NCBI RefSeq assembly: GCF_042242105.1 | Contig: NC_092032.1 | Coordinates: forward strand, 16,231,915 to 16,295,914 | Direction of reading: 5' to 3' | From: Pempheris klunzingeri | Lineage: Eukaryota; Chordata; Actinopteri; Acropomatiformes; Pempheridae | Length of the DNA stretch: 64,000 nucleotides | Shown: one piece after another, positions 26,074 through 37,304 of the stretch | Layout: every line of letters begins with the position of its first letter | How positions within the stretch are numbered: the stretch's first letter is position 1 | Notes under the pieces: generated by a model | What the model saw: only the letters and a program-made list of their open reading frames with translations | Told to the model about the DNA's origin: nothing | Databases searched by the model: none | Position numbers and translations under genes: made by a program

Positions 26074-26797
26074 ACTTCCTTTCAAAACAAAAAAAACAAA
26101 AACAACTTAATATCAAAACACTTAAAACAGAGTGCACAAATTTACGGGAAACCCATCATTGTATTTCAGCCTGGATGGGATAAAGAAGCAGTTGTACAGT
26201 ACAGTAGTTATAGAGACACAAAGTCTGTTGTACATGTTTTGCATTAACTATAGTGCAAACTAGTGATGGCATTACTGTATGAACAATTATGTTTAAATAA
26301 ATCTAATTAAGTACAATAGACTATGAATCAAACACTCAAGCCTTAGGTGTAAAAGCAATAACACGGGTCAAGACCTGAACACATTTACATTAAAACTACT
26401 TCAATAGTGCTGCGCTGAGGTATTACAGTCAGTCAGATTGCTTGATCTTGTTCTGACCACATTGTTCACATAAATAAATATAAATTATGGCTAAAAACAA
26501 GTGTGTATTAGGACACAGACATAATTCACCATTTATCCTAACATTACTATCCATATAAACTATACAGGAGTCGAAAGGAGTCTGAATCTGTGAATAGCAA
26601 AGTGTAAGAATTTAACAATGACTTATAAAGAAGGTTGAAAGTCTAAGTGCTGAATATTAAACAAACCCACTCTGCTGTTCCTCAGAGGTTTTTGGTTCTT
26701 AAGGCAAAGACGGAATCGTGACCTGTTAAAACTCAACCCAGTTGGCCCTTTAAATAACTGTTCGCTAAGTTCACTGAGGTGATGATGGAAAAACTAA

Positions 26798-29700
26798 CTA
26801 GCCATCTGTGTCGTCCCTGCCGACGTGATACTCTGTTATCTCCTTAGCGATGCGCTCGGCTATTGCTCTGCTGCTGGCGATGATCAGCCTCCGAGACATC
26901 AGATCAAATGGTCCACCTGGATGAAAGAGAAGTTGAACATGTTTTATACATATTGTTTATTTAATCAAAACGTCATTTAAGTATGGTTACATGTGTTAGA
27001 ACACAGCAGCGCCCTGACAATGCCTCTGAGTGACCGGGTAATTCAAATACACTGTAAATACATTCCTCAGAGTTCCTGCACCCTTAAATGATAAGGCTTT
27101 TTTATTACTTGTTAAGGATAAAATAAAACGATGCTACTCATTACGGTAACAGCTGAGAACACATGAGCCAGTGGTATTTTCTCACTGCCATAAATCTGGC
27201 TCATTGCCCTTCCTATTAACTGCTACAACAGCTATGTGCTAAGCTGGTCATGAGTGGGAAGTTATATGTTCAGTATGAAAACAGACGGTGAAGGCGTGCA
27301 GACTAATTTCGAAGCTTCGGTTATCGTGTTGGACACAGTTATTTTAACTTACACCGACTGCTTCATGAGTGCTCTCCACCCTACAAGCTTGCTACACCAC
27401 ACATGTACTCCTCCACTGTACATTTCAGATGTACAAAAAGGGAGTGTCTTAGCAGAAATCAAGGATGTGCTTGCTTTTTTAACAGCACTCCCATTGTCAG
27501 CGGGGCAGGTTAGACTTGACAAGGCATCCTAGATCTCAGGCCAGGTGTTACGCAATTGGCAGTGTTGCCAAATTCTAAAATCAAATTTCTCAAACCCAGC
27601 TGCTTCCTTTTTCTAGTACAGAGCAAGTAGCTGCCCCGCTGCCCATCTCTGACTGTTTCACGGGCGTTTGTGAGCAGATAGAGGAGGAAAAACCAATAGC
27701 AATGAGAATTAGTCACAGTAAATTATTTATAAACGTTAATAACGTCTGTTGTGTTTGCGCTGAGAGCACAGCAGCCCGTTCTCGCTGCTTTGTTCTTGTA
27801 AAACAACTTCCTTCAGCAATCCTGCAGTTTTTCCACGAGTCAATCATCCTGGAGCTTTTTTCTGTGTGACTCACCTGAAATGTCCATGATGACTCCTCCA
27901 GCTTCGGTAACAACCGCTGCCCCTCCAGCCATGTCCCAGCAGTGGATGCCCATGTGGTAGTAAGCATCAGCTGATCCGCACGCTACCAGACACATGTTGA
28001 CAGCTGCACTGCCTGGGGAGCGTATGCTGTGGATAGAAATAGGATGCTCTCTGTATTTGACTGACACAGTTAACCTCAAGTGGTGTTAGTGCGTGTTTGT
28101 GAATGTTTAATGTTATCACACAAGATTTCCATAAAATCAGTCCCCTTTTGTGACACTATTTACTATTCATTCGTTCTTTTTTTTTTTAAATATGAGGACA
28201 CAAAACATTGCAAAAAATGTGGTATGCGCCTTGAACATTAGGCTACTGAGGCACCAACAGTGGTGCAACAGGATTCATACTGCCTTCACACACAAGGATC
28301 CACAGGAAACAATACCTGTTTACCACTCTCGTACAGCCATATCAGAGCTTCACATTTCAAGTGTTCAACTGGTGAAACACGATGTGGGTTTCACTGTGAA
28401 GCAGGAACAGGACACGACACACAAAGTGCAGGTCACAGAGGTTAGTGAGGAGGCAGCCACAGAGAGCGGAACATGACAAGCTGCTTACCTCCAGCTCCTC
28501 AACTCATAGTGCCCTGCTATTGTGTGGGAAACTATTGTGGCTACGATGTTTTCGATTGACTTCTTCTCATCTGTTGCACTTCTGATAAAGTAGCTGCTCA
28601 GGGAGTGTTTGCTGAAGTAATAACCACAGGAGTCACTAAATCAGCCAGAGCTGGAATTTTTAGGATTACAACTTGTGCAGAAGTATATATTTACCCATGC
28701 ACAGGGATGGTGAGGATGTTCTTGATGTTGGCCAACATAGTTTTGAAATGCTCAGGATCCTTCTTGAAGCCCATTTCTGTCAGTACCAGAGACTGGCTGA
28801 TGTCTTGGATGAACACACAAAACCAGAAAACATCCTGTTTACTCCTCTGAAGACACAGTCAGTTAGTAAAGTACAGCTACTGTCTCTGAGGTTTCACTGT
28901 GTACAGCTGATGGTAGAGCAGAGAATATTGCTGTAATATCGTCTCCACCTGGTGGATTTCTTAAAAACTGCAACACTGAAGCCTGAGAAGATTACCAATA
29001 TGTACCTTCTTGTCCAGACACTTTGATAGGAACTCCATTGCAGAATGCTCCTTTCCCTTTCCGTGCTGTGTACATCTTGTCCTCGATGCAGCTGTAGACG
29101 ATCCCAAACTCTATCTGAGACCAAGAAGCAGCAGAGAAAACAGTAGTGATTCATATGGTGTAGGCAGAGGGATAAGAATAGAACAACAGGCAAAACTACT
29201 GTTCTACTCATCAGACACTCCCTGGGTTAATGAGGTACTTACTATATTACTGTTATTTATAATTAAGATGTTACAGTGTCAAAAAAATATGTGATTCCAA
29301 ACAATAAAACCTACCTCTTTCTTCACAGTGAAGCCAATTGACACAGAGACAAACGGAAATCTGCACAAAAGGAAATTTAACATATAAAACATTCGTTTAA
29401 TGAACTCCCTGTAGGTTTAAGCTCAGAGGAATCAATTTCCATTATCAGTTCAGTTTCATCTATGTTGTCTAATTATCCCTGACAGAGAGGACAATCCAGG
29501 AGAGAACCTAATTAAAAGATAAAAATAGTTAAGGAGACACAAAGATAAAACAAATCCAGCGCCGTATCAGCTTTCTTGATGGTTGGCACAGTAGATAAGT
29601 GTGGGCAGTACCTGTGAACAAAGTTGGTAGTACCGTCGATGGGGTCGATGATCCAAGTGGGATCGTCTGTCAGAACACTGGGAGCACCTGCAGCTACCGA

Positions 29701-31399
29701 CTCCTCACCTATGAAGCTTCAAAAGCCCAGAAAGAAAAAAAAAAAAAAACAGTGCAAAGTGTGATTTCTATCACTGTAAAATGTATGATACTACTACTGC
29801 TGCACTTTATACTGCCAACCTGCTGTGTTTCCTGTCACTTTGCTCATAGATTCTATTATATGTGATATTTGGGACAGTTTCCATTTGCCTGCTTTGACAT
29901 AGCGACCACTGAGAACACCGAGGTCATTTCTCTCAGTGTTTTTTCTTTAATTTCAAACATGTCAGCATCCTGGAGCAAGTTTATGCTCTGCAAATACACT
30001 TGGTGGACATTTGACAGGCCGATTCCAGTATTTCAAGGCTATAAGAGTATATTTAATTTTGAATAAGTTTGGTCCAATAAAAACAAATGAATTAACAAAT
30101 AAAAGGATTCAGCATTTCCCCACCAGACCAGAAGGCTTTGAAACAGCATATGAACTTCATATTCACCGTTAACAGAGTAAATTAAACTGATCATTTAGAA
30201 GTCTCGTTTCAGTATCCAATTGTTTTGTGTTTGTGTGTTTGAGGCTTATGTATTCATGTGATATCAGTATTTCTAAATTCTTGGCTAAAGCTCTGTCAGG
30301 ATTAGTGATAAGAAAAAGAGTGTGAACCTGCTTCATCATACATCAATATCACAGAAAACTATCATCCACAATGTAAAGTGAAATGAAGCATTACATATCA
30401 TATTAATCTCTTGAAAATAAAAAAAAAATAGCGTGAAATTAGGGACCATACTTTGAGAGACTGAATAATAAAAGCACACTGATAAAACACCCCCCCTCCC
30501 ACCATTTGCTGTTCAGGTACCTGTGAGTCGGGTACTTTTCCTTGATGGAGGATATAATGAGCTGTTCCACTTTCTGGTCCGTCTCGGTCACCAGGTCAAC
30601 TGGTGAGCTCTTCTGCATGACGGCGATGTCCTTCTGGAGCGCCTCGCGGATCATCTGGCAGTAACACAACATTGACAAACTCAGCAAGGGGATTTTTTGG
30701 ATGACTGACTTCATCTGCTACTTTAATTAGCCTAACATGTTGGGTGTTATTGTTACACACCATTGTCAGTGATGGGTCAGAGATGATTAGGCGTAAGCTG
30801 TAAAAACCAAATATCTTTGTGTGTCGTCTTTATCAGGTTTTTTTACACATAACTATAACTTTATTTGAAATTGTGCCCATCCTGTGCAAATGGTACATTA
30901 CATTTCTCTTCACGTTTTCTGTTTTGATGACAGTGCACATGTATCAGACTCACTACTGTGTCAGCCTGATCCGGTCCACTATTAACCTCTATGTTTCATT
31001 TTGAATACTGTATCACAAACTGATCAACATCTAAATCTATGTGAAATCTGTCTATGTCTGCAAATTACTCTCTCCTGTATCTAATAACTATTGACAAAAA
31101 CAAAAATTAATGCAACTTATGCCTATCAGGTTCTTTGTTATTGTGCTAACACTATATATGATTATTGTTAATACTTATCTTTACTATGTATTAACAACTT
31201 TGCACAGTAGTTTTGGGCAGGTTATTCTGTCTGTTTGTGGTACCTACAGGTCCCTACTGCTGTAGTACTGATTAAAGTGAATGTAAAACTGAAGTTATGC
31301 CATGTTCAACCACAAATAAAGTGATTCCTTGCTCACCTTCCCAGCGTTTTTGGTGACCTCCACACAGTGGTCCATACACTCTTGCCATGGATCACTCAT
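26798..31399 (-). CDS. impa1: Inositol monophosphatase 1, tandem copy 2 (278 aa)
   Basis: Same enzyme family and reaction as the copy at 18.3-21.2 kb. Eight coding exons (minus strand): 31399-31337, 30654-30521, 29716-29612, 29360-29315, 29114-29006, 28803-28695, 28026-27875, 26916-26798. Together they are 837 nt, 278 aa, with every GT-AG junction in phase. Exons 1 and 3-7 have exactly the lengths of copy 1 (63, 105, 46, 109, 109 and 152 nt), so the two arose by tandem duplication. It starts [12 protein letters not shown]. Catalytic residues fall at human IMPA1 numbering: E70 in GEES, D90 and D93 in DPIDGTTN, and D220 in HCWDMAGG. They are followed by VVTEAGG and GPFDLMSRR. The C-terminus HVGRDDTDG is shorter than in copy 1. 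Nothing suggests loss of function. Confidence 0.95.
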
Positions 31400-31975
31400 G
31401 TCGACAGGTAGGACTAAATATATTCACAGGTACAGATTGTAACGTTGGGTTCCTGATGAGATACAAAGCGACACTCATTCATTCACATTCAGATTGTGAC
31501 AGCAGCTACAAATACAACCGATGAGCCACCGGTTGGAAAACTGGGTTAGCTGGATAATTAAGAAGAGAAGCGACCGTTGGCTCTTTAGCTAAATTAGCTC
31601 CTTATGCTAGTTAGCTTTTCTACGAACAAACGGGTGCTAGCATAATGACAACTAGCTACTAATAACACACAGCTAGTTGTTTATCCAGGCAGCTGTGTAA
31701 TGGCACTTAATTTACGTTGCAATGCACGACTATATAAAGAGTTCCTGGGCTAAAGCTAATTCAACCCACCTCCAGACGGGTTGACTTCACTGTGTTGACT
31801 TTTAGCTAAGAGAGGGCGGGACCGAAGGGAACTCTCGCTCTCATTGGTCAATAAATGCCGCTGAATGTGAAGCCGCCGCTCCCATTGGCTAAAAAGCGTT
31901 GTCATTTATCCGTACAGGAAACCGCGAAGTCGCCCAAACAGGAAGTGGAGTTTGATTCAGTAAAAATAACTTTTT
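31400..31975. promoter_or_regulatory. Putative bidirectional promoter between impa1 copy 2 and a divergent gene
   Basis: This 576-bp interval separates the impa1 copy 2 start codon (minus) from the start of a plus-strand gene candidate at 31976. It contains two inverted CCAAT boxes (ATTGG near 31,842 and 31,881) within a GC-richer segment (about 31,800-31,960), and no TATA box. That fits a CCAAT-driven housekeeping promoter firing both ways. A minus-strand 5' UTR may extend to about 31,790. Confidence 0.5.
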
Positions 31976-32486
31976 ATGTCGTTTGAAGGAGAGGAAGGAA
32001 CAGTGGAGAATTTCAGCAAATGTGAGTTTTTCTGTCTATGCTTTGATTTAATGGGAGCTCATGAACATTAGGTTAATAAACAGTGAACATGTATGCACTG
32101 GTGGCACAACTTTCCCAGTAGTATGTGGTAGGAGGAAGATGGAGGAAATATGATTAATATATTAACCTGGCTGGCCTATGATCTGATAAGTACAGGTAAG
32201 GTAGGCTATGTACTCTATATGTGCGCATCTGAGAGTATGAAAAACAGCAATATCACTGTCTTTTATGTTTCCTGTAAGAGGCTGGAAAGATCTCTCTCTG
32301 GATCCAGACATCACCCCCCCTGGTGTCAGCCTCTCTGAAGACTCTGCATTGAAGCCACATATGTCAAGCACCCTCCGTCAGTCCCCGTCCTCCACCCAGG
32401 GAGAACTGACAGCTGGGAGGATGGACATTATTACTGGGAGTGGAAGCAGAGAGGGGAGCAGGTTTGCATGGCACTGTCGCAAAAAG
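31976..32486 (+). CDS. Unrecognised gene candidate, divergent from impa1 copy 2
   Basis: I do not recognise this protein. Exon 1 (31976-32021) starts at ATG and encodes MSFEGEEGTVENFSK, ending AAAT|GTGAGT in phase 1. Exon 2 (32281-32486) follows an AG acceptor in the matching phase. It is open for 68 codons (starting WKDLSLDPDITPPG, rich in Ser, Pro and Gly) and ends AAAAAG|GTAGGC in phase 0. An exon that continues the frame and stops is 34917-35114 (about 65 codons, ending NEMSGNS then TAG), with AATAAA at 35316. Joined, this gives 149 aa. No domain, signal peptide or membrane segment is evident. The shared CCAAT promoter region and matching phases support a real gene. The weak pyrimidine tract before exon 3 and missing similarity argue for caution. 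It could also be a remnant of a larger gene. Confidence 0.4.
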
Positions 32487-33104
32487 GTAGGCTGTCTGTT
32501 AGGAAGGAATCAGCCTTCCTGCAGTTTTAAACTTTCTGGCACAATAATGAACACACCGTCATGAAATCATCTCCATCTTCAAAGATAGGAGTGTTCCTGG
32601 ACCATAAAGTAGGGACACTGTTCTTTTATAACATCTCTGCCTCAGCAGTTCTCATCCACAGATCCAGGCTTTGGGTTTCCTCATTATGGAGATCATGTTA
32701 AACTTTGTCATCTGAAACATCTGGAAGTTTGAATGGCTTTAATGAGTATAATAATGAGTATTTTGAGAAAATCAGTTTTTTAAGTACATTTTTAACCACC
32801 TTAGAAAAGCAATGCCACACTTACATCACTGTCTCAAAAACGAAATATGTGGTTATGCTACAGCTGAGATGAGGAACATGATAGCTCTCGCAGTTGCTGG
32901 TTGTCATAGCAACACACCATGCTTTCCACCATGCTTTAAGTGAGCAGCAGGCAGAAATATCGACCATCTAGAGATTAGAGATTGTAAATAGACCTCCAAG
33001 AAATGATGATACGATACGTCTCACCTCGCAATTCAAGTTCAACCAATTTTACTTTTGAACAAATGAAAACACTTTAACTACTTATCACACTTCTCATCTC
33101 CTCA

Positions 33105-33280
33105 TTCTGAGTGTACATGTTGTTATATATTAGTAGTGGTATTATTTGTATCATTATTATTATTATAATATGGTACAGTGCCTCACTCTCAGTGTACATG
33201 TTGTTATATATTTTTATTAGTAGTAATATTATTAGTATTATTAGTAGTGGTATTATTGTTATTATTATTATTATAAGACT
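33105..33280. repeat. ATT-rich tandem duplication
   Basis: A ~90-bp unit beginning AGTGTACATGTTGTTATATAT occurs twice in a row (from about 33,109 and 33,199). Both units run into TATTATTAGTAG-type trinucleotide repeats. Confidence 0.75.
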
Positions 33281-33419
33281 CTGGACTCACCTGGTGCAGT
33301 AATTTACCTCTGTGTAATAATTTGTAATAATAATTTTTAATACATCTTTTTTTATTCATATTTTTATATATTTATATTTTACTTTGTGTTTGAAGTTTAT
33401 TCTTATTTTTATTCTTTTG

Positions 33420-33490
33420 GAGCTGTGTGTAACAAAAAGCAATTTCCCCCTGGGGATTATTAAAGTAATTCTGATTCTGATTCTGACACT
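33420..33490 (+). mobile_element. 3' tail of a retroposon
   Basis: CAATTTCCCCCTGGGGATTA followed by TTAAAGTAATTCTGATTCTG and further ATTCTG units is the typical 3' end of a fish LINE/SINE group. The body upstream is not recognisable, so this is a short 5'-truncated copy. Confidence 0.55.
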
Positions 33491-35711
33491 TGTTCATATT
33501 GTTCATAGTTTACTGTAAGTTCCACATTTAGATATAAATCCACACTTTTCTATTTTTTCTGACACCTGTATTATCTCACTTAATATTAGTGTAGGTTCAT
33601 GTGTCACATACTTTAAATCAGTTTTATTTATTTACAATACATGCTTATAATAGGTATCCAAGCTTAACAATTCATTTAAAACATATCGTAGAGGGCTCAG
33701 ACCATGAAGGGATGCTGTGGTTTAAAAAGTCTGGGTAGTTTTGGTAGATGCACTGGTGAGAAACATTTATGAGACCAGAAGAGGGCAGCAGCGATAAAGC
33801 ACAGCTACAGCATGTTGGCTCCCTCTTGTAAGAAGAGCTACAGGTCAAACATCATAAATGTGTGGAGGCTTCTGGTACTGCAGACCACTTTGAGCGTTGT
33901 TTTAATATTGAGCTGGCATTTAAAGATGCAATCCATGTCAAAATGTGCTCCTACCGACCTAATAAAGCTTAATATACAAGTTCATACTAACACATTTCAT
34001 ATCATTTCTGGACAATGAGGGTGCTTTTGGTCATTTTATTTGGTAAAATTCAAGACATTTACTGGTTATATCTTTATGAATGTTACAAGTTGGTTTAGTT
34101 TTCTGTATTTCTTAAAATGCCATCATTTAGAGCTTGGGTAACTCACAGAATTATTATTATTATTTTTATCTATTACTTAAGTTGCACCCATGCCTTAGAG
34201 CCATGGATTGATGCTGCAAAAGAGCAGTACTTTAGGTGTCACTGTGTGCTTGACTACAGTCAGAGGACAATCATGAGCATCATGCAGAGCACCATGTTTA
34301 GGTGTACTAAAGATCACTGTTTTGCAGTAAAGGTGCACTTAATGGTTTGTCTCTGCCTCAAAGTTAATTAGTTGTCTCTGTTTAACACATTTAGACCACG
34401 TCTGCAGGAGGAAAATGACAAATAAAAGCCCCTGAAATCAAAAGAGCACCATCCTCAGTGACATTACACATTTTTCTAAGAATGATCCAACTTGCTTTAT
34501 CATTTTGACATTTTTCCCTTCAACTATTGATGATTGCAGAATAATTATTATTGTGTGTAGACACACTGAATTGTTGACTTTTTGTGACAGTGTTATGTGA
34601 ATATTAGCATCTAGTGGTGCCTTTCCTCTACTGCACAGACAGTAAAACACACTCTGCAACACTTAACACTTGCTGAACAGACATGACATAAGAAGTAGCA
34701 TTGAGGTAATTAATATTAAGCCTCCCTCTACTTTAGTTAATTATTCACTCCTCCCAATAGTCTAATATGTTGGTTTTGCTTCCAAGGTAAGAATTTTACA
34801 CATTTATTATATTATACAGAGATAATAGTTATTAATATTATAGAGTGTATATAAGCATATTTCAGTTTCATCAATACAGCAGTGAAGAAAAGCTCTTACT
34901 TTAAAGTCTGAATCAGGTTTTGGCTTCCTTTTCTATATTCGTCTACATAACCTCAGAGCGTTTTATGTCCAGGCAGCCCTGTGTGAGCACTGACAGCACA
35001 GTTAGCTTTAAAAACACGATCTCATCCATACAGACTTTATCTCACAAAGACATGGCAGAAATTCAAAACAATAATATTCCTCAAGCAGTTAATGAGATGT
35101 CTGGCAACAGTTAGACATACTTTAAATCCAATTCCTCTTAAAACTAGAGCAGCTGTTTTTGGTATGTTCTAAGGCAAGGCAGAATAATGATAATCACAGT
35201 CATCCAATCACAATTAGAGAGCAATTCTTTTTTTGTATATTTGACAAACAACATAAGATGGAAGTATGGAAGCTCTTCCTTTCTGTGCATACTACACATA
35301 TCAGGACAAACCACAAATAAAAAAGTGTTTAATGTCATGCGACTAGACTATGGGAATTCCTTTACATTAGTCAGTGTACAGTAACAATCTGAACTAATCT
35401 CTTATGATTATTATTTAAAAAGAGAGAATGCAGTCCTTCATAGCCGTCTTTGACAAGTACGGGATGTCACCTAGTTTGGGCCATTAATTGCAGCATGTCT
35501 GTTTGGCAAATCAGTAATCTTCTGAACATGCTAGTGAGCACAAAGTAGTATTTCAGTCTCGACCAAAGGAGTAAAAGTATTGTAACATTTAGGAGTTAGT
35601 AACTTGTGCAGTACTTCATACTCACAGAAAGTGAGGGTTCTTCATCAATAAAGCGAAGAATAGATTTGTTATTCATGATGGAAAAGTGCTCTAGTCCTCT
35701 TTTTCTTAAGC

Positions 35712-35922
35712 CAGTGTTTCCCAGTCCTGGTCCTGCAGCCCACTGCCCTGCATATTTTAGATGTATCCCCGTTCCAGCGCACCTAATTGAAGTGGCCAGC
35801 TCATCATCCAGCTCTGCAGAAGCCTGATAATGAACGACCTGCTCATTTGAATCAGGTGTGTTGCAGAAAACATCTAAAACATGCAAGGCAGTGGACCTCC
35901 GGAGCCAGGATTGTAAACACTG
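35712..35922. mobile_element. MITE with long terminal inverted repeats
   Basis: A 211-bp element starts CAGTGTTTCCCAGTCCTGG and ends in CCAGGATTGTAAACACTG. Internal arms mirror each other (GCCCTGCATATTTTAGATGT against ACATCTAAAACATGCAAGGC), so the whole can fold on itself. It matches a hAT-like miniature element abundant in fish. No clear 8-bp target-site duplication remains. The flanks contain pieces of the CTTAAGTA-type repeat. Confidence 0.75.
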
Positions 35923-37304
35923 ATTTCAGTAAAAGTATCAGTAACAGAATGGGAAAAAAATCTCAATGGAGAGTCCTGCATTAGGAATTTAACTAAAAAA
36001 CGAGTAACATTTAAAATTATGTGCAGTAACTGGTACTTAAGAAGCACAAGTAGAAGAACACACGTAAAGAAAAGAAAGAAAGTAGCACAGTGTTACATTA
36101 TAAGAAGAGTCCAACTTTAATGTAACTTAATTCATGCACTGTCTGCTGTCCATGGGAAAGACTGAAACAACTTTAGCAACAGATTTAGATAGAAAAAGAG
36201 GATAGATGGTCTTTTATAATGATGAAAAGTGCTTTGAAGGAACAATTTGTCACACTGATGTATCTGAACAAGCACTTTCATGTTCTAATTTTATGGGAAC
36301 GCTGATGTAGCTTCTGTCAATAATACTGCAATACATAATATTGTCCTGTGAACAGATCTCATTATATTTATAGATATAATCCAATGCAAACAGCCGCATA
36401 TATTTGTTCCTCCATGTCCCAGAGAACAGCGCACTCTCTTTGTGTGGAGATTCTTAATGGCGCCATAATGGGAGTCATGTGGATCTACTCTTGGCAAATA
36501 GGAGGCTGGGGGGAAAAAAGCATCTCATCTGTGCTGTAAGGAGGTCTCTGCGGGTTGGGAAGGAGCCGTGTTTGTCGACAAGCCTCTCGAACAAGACTCC
36601 CATTAGGCCTGAGAGGAGGGCACACATCAGATCACACCACAGCGGGACCAGAAATCTGACCAGAGCAAAGCGTTTCACATCACACAACCATGGAGCCATT
36701 TGTTGCTATTTAACCTTCTCTGTGGAAAAGGTGAGCTTTTACTTCTGCATTTTATCACTGAATTGCAAAACTGAGCATGTCTGCCTTTGTATTCACTTGA
36801 TATTTTGAAATTGCATGTGCTATAATCACTGTAAGTAAGTACGTCTTTTGTGTATGTTATTGGAGATGTATTGTCCTCTAAAGGTCAGCTATCATCATTT
36901 GGTAACAAATCTCCTAGATGGTGTTTGAAAAGTTATCAGGTTTGACAGCTCTAGTCAAAAAACAAACGTGGGAGGAAGTTTTGCACACACCACAAGAAAA
37001 TTAGATTTCAGTCAGCTATGCAGTAGCGAAGACACTCCTTGTGAGTTCCAGGGAAGTACCTGCTGGCTTAGAACAAGTCCAGTGCAGATTGAAAATGTTT
37101 TTTTGCTGCTGTTCAACAGTGAGGTGATTTAAGGCATGTACAAACACGCATCTGTTTTGAGGCGCAATGAACCAGTGCAGGGTCTCACTGTCATGAGCTC
37201 CCTGAAAACATCTGCATCCTTTGTAACTATCGGCGTGCCCGTATGTAAGTACTTCCTCCTGACATGCCAACTTTCTTTCTTTTGATTTGCCCTTCCTAAA
37301 TGTG
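35923..37304. other. Upstream region of the first ADP-ribosyl cyclase gene
   Basis: No supported coding exon. About 36,480-36,729 is a GC-richer block ending AAAAG|GTGAGC, a good donor, so it may be a non-coding first exon of the gene whose coding part starts at 37305. No TATA box was identified with confidence. Confidence 0.35.

Noticed and set aside
28150-28476. 108-codon plus-strand frame within impa1 copy 2
   Set aside because: It lies antisense in an intron, starts in a poly-T stretch and has no similarity or splice support.
36479-36808. 109-codon frame as the N-terminus of cyclase copy A
   Set aside because: Joining it through the GTGAGC donor to the acceptor-like site near 37,350 breaks the reading frame, so only a non-coding first exon is plausible.
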